Source: Lamellibrachia columna (taxonomy: Eukaryota > Annelida > Polychaeta > Sabellida > Siboglinidae). Taken from it: 64,000 bases of DNA. Location of the stretch: assembly GCA_963662155.1 (NCBI GenBank), contig OY759261.1:1817227-1881226 (forward strand), in the 5' to 3' direction. Within the stretch, counting starts at the first letter, position 1, and each line of letters starts with the position of its first letter. Positions 37,800 through 48,194 of the stretch are shown here, piece after piece. Under the pieces are notes generated by a model. The model saw nothing but the letters and a program-made list of their open reading frames with translations, made no database searches and was not told the origin of the DNA. The translations under genes were made by a program, and so were the position numbers.

Positions 37800-38090
37800 T
37801 ATGAATCCACGTCACACAAATAAGCATTGTATAAAGTACATGTTCTGTGGACGTATATGTAATCAGATGTTATGTAAAGAACATTTTCTGTGGACGTGGA
37901 TACGATCATAAATTATATTAACTAAAGAAAGTTTTATGTGGACGTGTATACGAACAGATGTTGTGTAAAGTACGTTTATTGTGGACGTGTATACAATTGA
38001 ATGCTACGTAAACTACGTTTTCTGTGGACGTGTATGCAATTGGATGTTATGCAAATTACGTTTCTTTGGACGTGTATACGATTGGATATT
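37800..38090. repeat. Degenerate tandem repeat, about 43 bp, GTGGACGTGTATAC core
   Basis: There are at least six copies of CTGTGGACGTGTATACGA followed by ATGTTATGTAAAGTACG. A related stray copy lies at about 44,590 (TTTTATGTTGACGTGCCTGTG). Confidence 0.7.
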
Positions 38091-38499
38091 CTGTGATGAA
38101 AATCTTACGGGTGTCGACACGACTGCAACATACCACCAGTGCAAATACAAAACAGTAAATGCTATTATGCCAACGCAATATCCGTGATAACTTGCAATAG
38201 GTCACGAATACTGTAATTGTACTAATAAGTACAAATATTTTAGATGGCTCAATTTATTATATTTGTGTTGTACCACATAGAGGTGTTTTTGGATAGAAAG
38301 CGTCTATGCATAACAAAATAAACACACACTAGCTACATTTCAGTAACATTGTATCTATCCAGATATGTTGTTTTGTGGAAGATTTGCTACATTGCACTAA
38401 CATTGCTGCGCACTGCTTCAATAAAAAAGAGCACTGACCTATTTAACACTGTAGGCCAGTGTACACAAGACTGATTTTTCAACCCGTGCAATGCCGAAT

Positions 38500-38915
38500 A
38501 AATCTGCTAATCTAATAATATATTAATCAAAGTGTATGTTTGTCTGTGTATATATTGTGCCTTATGTACATAAATCTAATATATCAGCTATGCTTAATGC
38601 ATGAAACAAACAGAAACCGATAGGAATTTTCTAAGACGAAGTGTTAACAATTACACATAATAAATAAACATAAATATTACACACAAAAACACGTTTTGTA
38701 GACGAATAATAAATAGAATTAAAGTAAAATGTGTTATTAGTTGCGCCTAATATCATTGACGTTTATGTGGGCTTACACTGTCAACATTATAGGTGGTCCA
38801 GTGAATTTAGGGAATTTCATTATCCGACATAATTCTCACAGATTTTTATGTCCACTCCGTCACACCACATAACGTGACGAAGTGGACATGTTCATGCTTC
38901 AATCGCTGCTGATGT
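38500..38915. repeat. Duplicated segment, left copy
   Basis: Motifs such as AACCGATAGGAA, AAGACGAAGTG, TAATATCATTGACG and AATTTAGGGAAT occur in the same order at 43,960-44,590. The sequence between the copies holds the 88-bp satellite and several inserted pieces. Confidence 0.7.
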
Positions 38916-38966
38916 TATTGTAAAAGGTGTAGCCAAGAGGCAGGAACAGCTATTTGGGGAAAGTGT

Positions 38967-40198
38967 ACATACTTCTTACCCTTGCCAAAGAGCACTGACA
39001 CACGGTCACACCAAAAACAGATGTTCCACAAACTCTCTTTCACCTGATGCAAGCACATACTTCTTACCCTTGCCAAAGAGCACTGACACACGGTCACACC
39101 AAAAACAGATGTTCCACAAACTCTCTTTCACCTGATGCAAGCACATACTTCTTACCCTTGCCAAAGAGCACTGACACACGGTCACACCAAAAACAGATGT
39201 TCCACAAACTCTCTTTCACCTGATGCAAGCACATACTTCTTACCCTTGCCAAAGAGCACTGACACACGGTCACACCAAAAACAGATGTTCCACAAACTCT
39301 CTTTCACCTGATGCAAGCACATACTTCTTACCCTTGCCAAAGAGCACTGACACACGGTCACACCAAAAACAGATGTTCCACAAACTCTCTTTCACCTGAT
39401 GCAAGCACATACTTCTTACCCTTGCCAAAGAGCACTGACACACGGTCACACCCAAAACAGATGTTCCCCAAACTCTCTTTCACCTGATGCAAGCACATAC
39501 TTCTTACCCTTGCCGAAGAGCACTGACACACGGTCACACCAAAAACAGATGTTCCACAAACTCTCTTTCACCTGATGCAAGCACATACTTCTTACCCTTG
39601 CCAAAGAGCACTGACACACGGTCACACCCAAAACAGATGTTCCCCAAACTCTCTTTCACCTGATGCAAGCACATACTTCTTACCCTTGCCGAAGAGCACT
39701 GACACACGGTCACACCAAAAACAGATGTTCCACAAACTCTCTTTCACCTGATGCAAGCACATACTTCTTACCCTTGCCAAAGAGCACTGACACACGGTCA
39801 CACCCAAAACAGATGTTCCACAAACTCTCTTTCACCTGATGCAAGCACATACTTCTTACCCTTGCCGAAGAGCACTGACACACGGTCACACCCAAAACAG
39901 ATGTTCCCCAAACTCTCTTTCACCTGATGCAAGCACATACTTCTTACCCTTGCCGAAGGGCACTGACACACGGTCACACCCAAAACAGATGTTCCCCAAA
40001 CTCTCTTTCACCTGATGCAAGCACATACTTCTTACCCTTGCCGAAGAGCACTGACACACGGTCACACCCAAAACAGATGTTCCCCAAACTCTCTTTCACC
40101 TGATGCAAGCACATACTTCTTACCCTTGCCGAAGAGCACTGACACACGGTCACACCCAAAACAGATGTTCCCCAAACTCCCTTTCACCTGATGCAGCA
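38967..40198. repeat. 88-bp minisatellite, 14 copies
   Basis: The unit runs from ACATACTTCTTACCCTTGCC through AAAGAGCACTGACACACGG to CACCTGATGCAAGC; it starts at 38,967, 39,055, 39,143 and so on every 88 bp. Left copies are uniform (CCAAAAAC, TTCCACAAA, GCCAAAG); right copies carry CCCAAAAC, TTCCCCAAA and GCCGAAG. Read on the minus strand it contains CDRVSVLFGKGKKYVL, which resembles the GCDxxSxFxGKGK motif of the protein family at 42,731-43,179, so the satellite probably arose from coding sequence. Because 88 is not a multiple of three, the frame shifts in each copy and no long protein results. Confidence 0.9.
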
Positions 40199-40754
40199 TA
40201 TACTTTTCGTGTGTTTTCCGCAGCTCGATACCCCGTCGACTCCCGGTGTATTTGTGTTTACAATGAAATGGGGACACGCTCATGCAGACCTTTCTCTGTT
40301 CGTATAAATACACCAACTACTTGGTAGGTTGGTAACGGGCAATCCAATTTTATTCATACCCAACAAGGATTGCCGCTGTGCACACAATAATAGTGACTAA
40401 GTCTGCCACAAATTGTGCACAGCCTGGTATTTAGCTGGTGTGTATGACCAATTAGTAAACAATACCAGATAAGATTTAACATTAGTGATATTTTCTACTA
40501 TAGCTAGCAACTACCGAAGACAGTCTTTACCAAAAAACCCTTGCTGCTCTTAAACAAAGCGACAGCATACAAAGAGGGAAAAAATACCTATGTGCAGAAA
40601 AGCATACATAATTATATGTATATAGTGCTAGCTAGAGTATTTACAATGATATACACAAAAGTGGGGGAATAAACCCCCCGGCCCCACCTGTGTGCAGGTG
40701 GTGGCCCAACCCCCACTAAAGGGCTGCACAACATTTGGCCGGAGCCAGTAGATA
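40199..40754. other. No gene seen
   Basis: Only a short continuation of the repeat edge and AT-rich sequence with a CCCCCCGGCCCC patch near 40,675. Confidence 0.4.
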
Positions 40755-41285
40755 CTATTTAGTTGTGTTGATCAGGTGATGGAGAGCGGACGCGCTTTCG
40801 ATGTCGACGGCGAGCAGGCTCAGCTGAAGTGCTGGCGACAGGACCATGAGTCGACTGCGCAATCGTGGCTGGACCATGAGTCGACTGCGCAATCGTGGCA
40901 GGACAATGAGTCGACTGCGTAATCGTGGCAGGACCATGAGTCGACTGCATACCCGAGGCAGGACCATGAGTCGACTACATAGCCGAGACAGGACCATGAG
41001 TCGACTGCTCACGGCGGAATTCATCGAATTTATCATCGATCTTTGCCATCATTGTGGCCAACAGATTTGCCATCAATGCATTGGATACACCAGCATCTTG
41101 GGGGGGGGTTGGCCATCCGGTGTTGGAGCCTCAGTCGTGCCTGGAGCAGTTGTTTCTGCTATCTTTGGCCGCCCCTGTGCCGATGGTTTTGGCATGTTCT
41201 GGAAGTATATATATATATATATGCTGCTACCAACCGGTAGAATGCAAATTAATAACATGCCCACTGAAAATTTGGTATTTGTCAC
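40755..41285 (-). pseudogene. Gag-like or hypothetical ORF with 10-residue repeats, broken
   Basis: On the minus strand the readable protein runs NMPKPSAQGRPKIAETTAP, a Pro-rich stretch, then NALMANLLATMMAKIDDKFD (a short predicted helix), then six copies of QSTHGPATIA and a basic end RRRHRKRVRSPSPDQHN with a stop. A frameshift falls in a run of nine Cs (41,100-41,108) and one repeat has TAG for CAG near 40,970. The layout (Pro-rich, helix, basic tail) resembles the first ORF of some transposable elements, but I recognise no family. Confidence 0.4.
40841..41020. repeat. 30-bp minisatellite, 6 copies
   Basis: GGACCATGAGTCGACTGCGC plus AATCGTGGCA repeats at 40,841, 40,871, 40,901, 40,931, 40,961 and 40,991. 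Being a multiple of three, it keeps frames open on both strands. Confidence 0.92.
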
Positions 41286-41621
41286 ACCACCATATCTGTG
41301 ATGGGCAGTGCAGTATAATGCTGCGATGGAGAAAACCCTAAATACTAGCCATCTTCAGTGTGTGTAATAATTGTGTGTAAGTTAGTGATAAATAATTTAT
41401 ACGTAGAGGGTAGAATCCTTGTAATAAGGTCACGCAGCTCACATGGATAAGCAATCGAAAGGCTACTATCAGTAGACAAAGGACAGAGTGGAGCCCCTAT
41501 AAGCTGTTAAGTGTCACTGTGTAAACAATGCCATGGGTCGCGGCTGACCTGCATATGAGAACAGCTGTTGGGACTCCTAACCGTTACAATTCAAATTAGG
41601 TTTCCTGACATTGTCAACTTG

Positions 41622-42329
41622 CTACTTTAGAGCTGCCACGATTCCCCGACGGAGAGAGAAATAATACCGTTGTAAACCCTCGGGAGTGAGGTGAACACCG
41701 TCACACAGAAGCGATGGCAACATGGAATTAAAGCGTTGGTGTTTCAACACAGACATACGAGTATTTGGCACTGCTATGCGTGAACACATTCGTTTTAGTG
41801 TGTTGTTAAACAACTCGGCTTTAACTGTGAAATCTGTTGTCTTAGCTTTAAAGCGCCCAGGCCCCCTGGGCAGCACAGGGCAGAACAACACGGATTTAAC
41901 TCCGAAGTCGTTTACGCAGCGCATAGCTAGCCGAAATAGGTCAAGTGCCAATTGCGGTGCATCTGCACTTACATTGTCGATGTCGCACGTGCCGATTTCA
42001 AAGATGACCAAATCGTAAGTTTTCTTGGAAAGTTTTCTGAATATGCCGTTGCCGACCAGTTTGGAGATTGTTGCTCCACCCCGACCGCAGAGATTGTTGC
42101 TCCACCCCGACCGCAGAGATTGTTGCTCCACCCCGACCGCAGAGATTGTTGCTCCACCCCGACCGCAGATATTGTTGCTCCACCCCGACCGCAGAGATTG
42201 TTGCTCCACCCCGACCGCAGAAAGTTGGGTGCGCAACGGGTTAAACTCAAAGTTGTCTCTATTAGTTTTACGAATGAATTGCTCGAGTCGAGCCACGAAA
42301 CTGTGACCTGTGATTAGCACGTGCGACAT
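41622..42329 (-). CDS. SGNH/GDSL hydrolase-like protein, 235 aa, intact
   Basis: It starts MSHVLITGHSFVARLEQF, placing the block I Ser at residue 10 (GHS in place of GDS). VIFEIGTCDI near residue 110 stands where block III (GxND) is expected, and DGVHLTPEG near residue 210 gives the block V Asp and His. These are the catalytic elements of SGNH hydrolases, which cleave esters. No signal peptide is seen. Residues about 36-88 are encoded by a 26-bp minisatellite and are extra compared with the fold. Stand-alone SGNH ORFs of this kind are often part of repetitive elements in invertebrate genomes; the neighbouring gag-like ORF on the same strand fits that, but it is inference. Loss of the usual Asn of block III leaves activity uncertain. 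Confidence 0.68.
   Translation of the reverse strand: MSHVLITGHSFVARLEQFIRKTNRDNFEFNPLRTQLSAVGVEQQSLRSGWSNNICGRGGATISAVGVEQQSLRSGWSNNLCGRGGATISKLVGNGIFRKLSKKTYDLVIFEIGTCDIDNVSADAPQLALDLFRLAMRCVNDFGVKSVLFCPVLPRGPGRFKAKTTDFTVKAELFNNTLKRMCSRIAVPNTRMSVLKHQRFNSMLPSLLCDGVHLTPEGLQRYYFSLRRGIVAALK
42065..42220. repeat. 26-bp minisatellite inside the SGNH ORF, 6 copies
   Basis: AGATTGTTGCTCCACCCCGA plus CCGCAG starts every 26 bp from 42,065. Six copies make 156 bp, exactly 52 codons, so the host frame is kept although one unit is not a multiple of three. The protein cycles through three readings: SAVGVEQQ, SLRSGWSNN and ICGRGGAT. Confidence 0.92.
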
Positions 42330-42730
42330 TTTTAGAACTTGTACGGTGACCTATTTACGAAGCAAACTCACCGAGCTTCTCACGGCCTCGAGGGTGAAAT
42401 CTCCTTTTGCTGGCTCACCATTCAATAAATTCAGAAGCTCGGATTATGTTCGTATGGCGCAGCGAAGAAAAGTGATTCAAAACATGGTCCCGCTCGCTAT
42501 CTGCAAATTTCCCCAGCGTGCACCGCTGGCCAGTAATATTTCCCGAAAAAGTCACATGATCGGTTGATGTAATTGGGCCCGCTTAATTAAGCGCCTTACC
42601 TATAGAGGGGTGTGCAGGATAGAGATGGGAACAGGTTGTTTGTTAAACACACCTAGCTAATCAGCTAGGTGCTCGCTGCCCAGCCCCACAAAAAGGCTTT
42701 TCATCCTATAGGCCAAAAATTCATATTACC
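42330..42730. other. No gene seen
   Basis: One short open frame without recognisable features; AGCTAATCAGCTAGGTGC near 42,653 is a small inverted repeat. Confidence 0.4.
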
Positions 42731-43179
42731 GTTGCCGAAGTGCATTGACACACGGTCACACCAAAAACAGAAATAGCATGGTTGAACAGCAGGTAGGTTT
42801 TAGGAGCTCCGATTTTCTGGATGTTGCCAACGTTGACACAGGAAGTCAGGCCTCGCTCCATGTACACGTGTGTGCAATTGGCCTAGTTCACAAGCATTAC
42901 CAGGATGTCAGTGTCTGTGGCGAAAACATGCACTGGATAGGAAACCTCCTGGTCGGTTGAGACAATCAGTCTGCTGGTATTTGACAGAATGGTTTGCAAT
43001 ACATTGTGGCAATAATTAAGATGAGGCATGTCTTGTTGGTTAGCTAACTTGGATTCCTGAGAAAGATGTGTTGAGGGACTAGTGGCTTCATGTTGGCATC
43101 GAACAGTAAGCTCCTGAGCCCGTGCAGCCATGTTGGTAACCCGGTCATCCCTCTTCATCCTGGTGTCTGTAAATGGCAC
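42731..43179 (-). pseudogene. Degraded invertebrate repetitive protein family, C-terminal part (DTD and GKGK motifs)
   Basis: Minus-strand reading gives AQELTVRCQHEATSPS, then VFATDTDILVMLVN, a stop, then NCTHVYMERGLTS, and after a frameshift AISVFGCDRVSMHFGNGN. The order TDTD-x-L-V-M-L, then GCDxxSxxFGKGK is that of a widespread uncharacterised family in cnidarian, mollusc and lancelet genomes, whose N-terminal part resembles the ORF at 47,169. One stop and one frameshift mark it as dead. Its last recognised segment is also the ancestor-like sequence of the 88-bp satellite. Confidence 0.55.
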
Positions 43180-43401
43180 CCCGACCAGATGTGCTGCTGC
43201 AACTCTTCCAACTTCGAAAGTATCACCACCGTTGACGTTACACAGCCGTGACTACTCCAGTTGAGATATCGATCAGGTTCAGTTCTAAAATCCCGGCGCT
43301 GGTCGGATGTAAATGAGTTTACACCAGCGAATTCCTCGAGCGCTGGTCATATCGGAATACTTTGGGGAAGTGCACTTTATCATGTTAGAATCCGTGATGC
43401 C

Positions 43402-43680
43402 TTAACCGTGAGCGATGCCTCCATTCACCTTTATCATTCTCATCAGACACTGGGTTGGTCTTATGCTGAGAGGAGCTGTGGGAGCAGGCACAACAAGATA
43501 CTCACTGCTGCTTATGGCAGGAAATACATCAGTTTCATATGCTGTAATCCTGATTGCGTTACTGACCAGCATAGCTGCCATTTTAATAATCACATCCACC
43601 GAGTGTCCACTTTTTTGTGCAGCCCATTTCTTCTTCAGGATGTGGTAAGCTTTATTTCGAAAGCAGACCACATTCAACAA
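43402..43680 (-). other. Open frame of unknown meaning, minus strand
   Basis: 92 codons without a recognised motif, upstream of the degraded family member on the same strand. It might belong to it, but overlapping plus-strand frames are equally long, so coding status is unclear. Confidence 0.2.
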
Positions 43681-43959
43681 ACCACTGAGACATGCTACAA
43701 CAATGTAGATCCATATATGGCATCAAACCTTTGTTTCAACCAAGTACAACAGTAACCTGGCTGAATGTGTTACTCTACTCTAACCGTTTCCTGCGGTTTC
43801 GCACCTGATTAGAGTCAAACAATAAATATATACATGATGATTCTAGACTGCCTTAGTGGTGTTGGTTGGATATTGCATGGTGGAAAACCATATCCTAGAC
43901 ATTAACATTTACCCTCTAGCATAAGTGGTAAAGAAGTTATGGAGTTAATCGACGGGTTG

Positions 43960-44590
43960 CCGTTATCTTTGATATATCAACTGTGCTTCATGCATGATAC
44001 AAAGATAAACCGATAGGAAAGTTTTAAGACGAAGTGCTGAACATAAAATCACACACATAAATATAAAGAAGTACTTTTTTTGTAAAAAGTTAATACGATC
44101 ATAAATGTTATGTCATAATTCGAAGCAGTGGCAGTTCGACTGCAATATAACCACCAATGCCATTCGAGTGTTGTAACATGGTTATGGTCAGCATGGCTTT
44201 TGTACCGACGGAGATAACTACACGTGCACCTGTCTGACCGGCTTTTATGGAACTACCTGCGGGATATGTATGTGTAAATAATTTTACGTATAGTTTGCAA
44301 CGCGTGGATTGATAACACCCGTACAAATGTGTAATTCCAAGATATTATGAGCTGACTGTATAATTATACCTTGACTTGATAATTGTTATATAATATGCTA
44401 AAAGTTCATGCGTGACGCAGTGCGCTTACAATTTGTGGACAGGAGAAACAAAATGAACTAAAATATGTTATTAGTTGAGCATAATATCATTGACGGTCCC
44501 TGTGGGTTTAGACTGCCACAACTGTTAGTGGTGCAGTAAATTTAGGGAATGTCATTATCAGTTTTCAATCGCTGTTGATGTTGTGTAATG
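43960..44590. repeat. Duplicated segment, right copy
   Basis: Counterpart of 38,500-38,915. It also has GACTGCAATATAACCACCAATGC at 44,139, similar to GACTGCAACATACCACCAGTGC at 38,120, so the duplicated unit included the EGF-like region or its relic. Confidence 0.65.
44129..44277 (+). pseudogene. EGF-like domain exon, probably damaged
   Basis: The frame reads HGYGQHGFC, then TDGDNYTCTCLTGFYGTTC; C-x-C-x8-C with the aromatic and Gly residues is the second half of an EGF-like domain. A GTATGT donor follows at 44,278 and leaves phase 1. Directly upstream in the same frame is TAA, so the first half (DCNITTN...) is joined only across a stop or frameshift. It lies on the same strand as, and downstream of, the AMOP exons and could be, or have been, the next module of that gene. 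Confidence 0.5.
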
Positions 44591-44802
44591 TACGTTTTAT
44601 GTTGACGTGCCTGTGATCAGGTGTTTCAATACTATTCGATCATTCTTTCTATGTTTTGTCAATAAGCTCAGTCACATAATATATCACTTTATACATGTTT
44701 ATGTGCTATATATTATTACAACATGACATAGTTCGATGACATTGGTGTGGCGATGTAGTGTCAATGTTTAATCAAATGTTAATGTCTTTTTGTCACCAGC
44801 AG

Positions 44803-45060
44803 TTCAACCGTGACACGCGGTGTCCGTGCTTCATGTCGACCAGGCCGGGAGGTGCTTTGGCGTATGACCCAGTCAACCACGGTTGTGTCTCAGCTCAGGC
44901 GAATTGAAGGTTGTGTCCCTCAGTGAGACAACACCGGCACAGTTGGACCGTGGAATACGTCGTTACACGTCGTCTGGCGTCAACGAGTCGATGATGTCGT
45001 ATTATTCCACACATCCTAGAGTTGTTTTGTGCTTGAAATATTATAACTGGCTGCAATAAA
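44803..45060 (+). other. Candidate terminal exon with poly(A) signal
   Basis: CTTTTTGTCACCAGCAG is a good acceptor. Entered in phase 1 the frame stops after three codons; other phases stay open for about 30-45 codons without recognised features. AATAAA is at 45,055-45,060. This is a weak proposal for the 3' end of the AMOP gene. Confidence 0.25.
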
Positions 45061-45139
45061 CACCGTGTTGTGTTGGTCGTTGTTCGTTGGTTCAATTGTA
45101 GTTAGTACACACACGCTCATATGTGAAACACTAGTGCTT

Positions 45140-46615
45140 GCACTGGCCTATAATTTGAGCCAAAGCCCGGCCCGCAATTATCAGTTATAATCCAAGCCCG
45201 GCCCAGGCACACAAACAATCTTAAAACCCAGCCCGGCCGAGGCCCGCAAGCTAGGATTTAGGCCCAAGGCAAATTCAGACCTTTAATGTTTGGCCCAGGC
45301 CCGGCCCGCACGTTTCAGGCCCAGGCCCGGCCCATACCCACGGGTCAAAGACGAGTAAGCCCGCAAGCCCGCTAATTAAAAAAAAAACCTTAGAATATAA
45401 ACGAAACACAAATATACTGTACATACGTACTGTTATTATTGTTAAGTATCATAACATATTTTTATATATGGCTTTAATTTATTGGTTTATGGTTAGGGTA
45501 GGATATTTGTTTATCTAACTCCAACTTAACCCTAATGCAAACCTTAACACTAATTTAAATTGTTAATTGAATAAGCTCAACTAAGTTAACTTAATTTAGT
45601 TAATTAATGTTACAAGTAAGGGCAGTTAATTTGGTATTACTTGATATTTCAATTAAATGTCACCCACTGGCACTGACACCCAGTGACATTTCCAACAGGC
45701 CTGCAGTCACTAGCCTGAGACGTGTGAATTAGTACAAGTGTGAATGAATCAGTACTGGGAAAATTGTAGACACTAAGCAGTAGACACTAGTTAACACAAT
45801 TGAAAAATACCAGCTACCAACTGGGGTGGGCACTGGGCAGTGGGCATTTGCCAGTGAGCAGGTCATTCAGTCAGGCAAGATTTCGAGGGAAGACAATAGA
45901 ATGTCCACTGGTAGGGTCAAAGGGTGATACATTGGCGGTTAATCATGGCTCTGCAAATGTGTCTAAAGTAAACATTTGGGGCTGGCTACTTCCAGCCAAG
46001 TGAACTTATGGGCCATTAGATCTATGCAAAAGGCTACATTCATACCAAAAATATGCATATGTAACATCTGTATTATGAATGTATTATGTAGTAGTAATAT
46101 GTGTTGTGTAATGGGTTTACTGTGTATGCAATACTATGCATTAATTTGCTATTATATGAAATGTCTCTATTAAAAGAATGAACATTATTAAAATTATATC
46201 ATTGGAAGTCCCATTGTTGAAAAGCGGTTAAACTACATTCCAGTATATAAAGCACTGGTGTTGTTCATAATTCCATGCAAGGTCTCAATTTGCAACTATT
46301 TAATACTAAAGAAATAATGTTAAACACTCATTAACCGAAAATACAAGTGTTTATTAATATTAAAATAAACAATCTGGGTTTTGTATTAATATTTTTTACG
46401 AGTTCCAGGCCCAGCCCAGGCCTGGCCCGGCACGCTCACACTAGGCCCAGGCCAGGCCCAAACCCGATGTGGTTAATATTTTTTCAGCCCAGGCCCAGCC
46501 CGGGCCCGCAAAATATAAGCCCAGACCCGGCCCGCGCAATTTTGTAGAGGCCCGGCCCGGCCCAGCCCGCGGGCTGCGGGCCGGGCTGGGCTTTGGCCCA
46601 AAGCCCGGCCCGAGC
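45140..46615. mobile_element. GGCCC-rich element, probable non-autonomous DNA transposon
   Basis: Both ends (45,140-45,370 and 46,390-46,615) are dense in GGCCCGGCCC and GGCCCAGGCCC motifs, and both have CCAAAGCCCGGCCCG. The AT-rich centre has no ORF of note. At the right end CCGGGCTGGGCTTTGG and CCCAAAGCCCGGCCC form a strong hairpin. Such sub-terminal arrays are seen in some hAT-type elements; I did not find target-site duplications. Confidence 0.45.
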
Positions 46616-46639
46616 AAATGAGATGCTATTGGAAAGGTA

Positions 46640-47140
46640 TTTGAATATACTTTCCATAGGTGTTACAGTTAACAGATCATTATGCAAGAATGACGTCATT
46701 ATGACATCATACCTGAACAAAGTTATATAATTGTTCAACATTTTAGTCCACAGGCCAGATTGGTGAACCTCCTACAGAATTTTCGCCATATTGTTTTTCA
46801 TACACATGTGAAGTTCAGCTGTTTGCTACATGGGAATTGCTGCAATCGTGTATTTTTGGTGGTTCAATACAACCAGTGTCATTCGCAAAGCTTGAAAGTT
46901 AGGATTGGTTATGGCTAGATAAAAGTCCATTTTATCAACACATATCCACCGACCATAGCATAAACGGTATAATTCCAAATGTATTATTGTTAGTATATAA
47001 CTGTGCAAGAATGACATCATTATGACATCATGCCTGAACTATGTTATAGAAATTACTAAACATTTTAGTCTATAGGCCAGACAGGGGAACCCCTACAACG
47101 GAATATCACGTAGAGAATTTACGCCACAATGTTTTGTAGG
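46640..47140. repeat. Direct duplication, about 350 bp apart
   Basis: GCAAGAATGACGTCATTATG at 46,683 and GCAAGAATGACATCATTATG at 47,003 start similar stretches, including ACATTTTAGTCCACAGGCCAG and ACATTTTAGTCTATAGGCCAG. Confidence 0.7.
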
Positions 47141-47168
47141 AAATAATGGCATACACTGCGGGCTAAGT

Positions 47169-48194
47169 GTGTCTACGTCAGATTCACCAGCATTACGAAA
47201 TCCAGTTGAATTGACTATTGAACAGACGATCAATCGCCATGCGAAGGCCAGGGGAGGCATCATTGGATTCTGCAGAAACTATCCAGCCTACTACCGATGG
47301 CGTATGACCAGACATGCCATAGCAGGCTACGTAGAAACCATATTGGACATGGCAGGAATAACATGTACTGAAGATATGGCACACAAAGACCTTCGGTCAT
47401 CACAGATCCGACGTGGTAAGAAAGGCCTTCAGACACTGAAAAATGCTTTTCACAATTTCATGAATCTATTTGAAGTTGAGGTCATGGAAGATCAGTTTTC
47501 CATTTATTCTGGCGCACGAGCCCAAGCTGAAGTTGCGAATGATATCTTGAATGTTGAAGCAGTTGTCAAAGCAGCATTCAAAACCTTTATCCAGAAGAGG
47601 CTTGTTGCGAAAACGATCAGATTCCATGCATCTCTTCTAAGACAGTCTTTACAGACGTTTGGTTCTCTTGAAAAGACCAATAAACTAAAGTCCTCGAAGA
47701 TAGTCCAAATATCAGCACAACTGAATCTCTTTGAACAGCAGCTAATTATCTCTGAAGACAACAACTTTAATTTATAGAAGGTACGGCAATATCCACTTGG
47801 TTCCACTTTAGCTTCCAGTGATGGGCTTCCAGTAAAGACAGAGAAGGCCAAACTGATGCACCAGCTTGAAGATGATGCCGCGCTGGTTCACCGTCTTTGC
47901 CTTGATGACTTGGGTACACACGTAGTCGACTGAAAGGCCCTACTGCATGCAGTCACTGTTCTGCCTCAGATATTTTGAGAGTTGTCTAAGGAACTGTTCG
48001 GCGTGCTGCCCAAGGTAAAGAGGGTGGAATTTGTGACCGACACCTACAAAGACAACTCAATCAAGTCAGCTGAAAGAAGACGACGAGGAACTTCGGATGC
48101 ACACCTCGTTAAATGCACACAGCAACACTGCCAAAAGAACGAAAATCACTTATATCAAACAAACAGCACTAAGAATCGCTGGAAGGATGTCTAG
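47169..48194 (+). pseudogene. Repetitive invertebrate protein family, N-terminal and middle part
   Basis: The first 202 codons read VELTIEQTINRHAKARGGII, then GFCRNYPAYYRWRMTRH, and further on HKDLRSSQIRRGKKGLQ. After a stop at 47,775 the same protein continues in other frames: SSDGLPVKTEKAKLMHQLED near 47,815 and VLPKVKRVEFVTDTYKDNSI near 48,010, ending with an Arg-rich stretch. This order (GGIIGFxRNxxAYxRWxxTRH, KTxKAxLLHxLE, VDFVxDxYxxxSIKxxERxRRG) is known from an uncharacterised, often repetitive family in marine invertebrates. At least two disabling changes are present. The C-terminal half of a family member lies separately at 42,731-43,179 on the other strand. Confidence 0.6.

Noticed and set aside
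39270..40159. 61-codon frames MGVTVCQCSLARVRSM repeated on the minus strand
   Set aside because: 88-bp unit shifts the frame each copy, so each ORF merely spans two units; treated as a satellite derived from coding sequence.
44895..45095. Minus-strand 66-codon frame
   Set aside because: No motif and no homologous copy seen; the plus strand has a better acceptor and poly(A) signal here, though weak.
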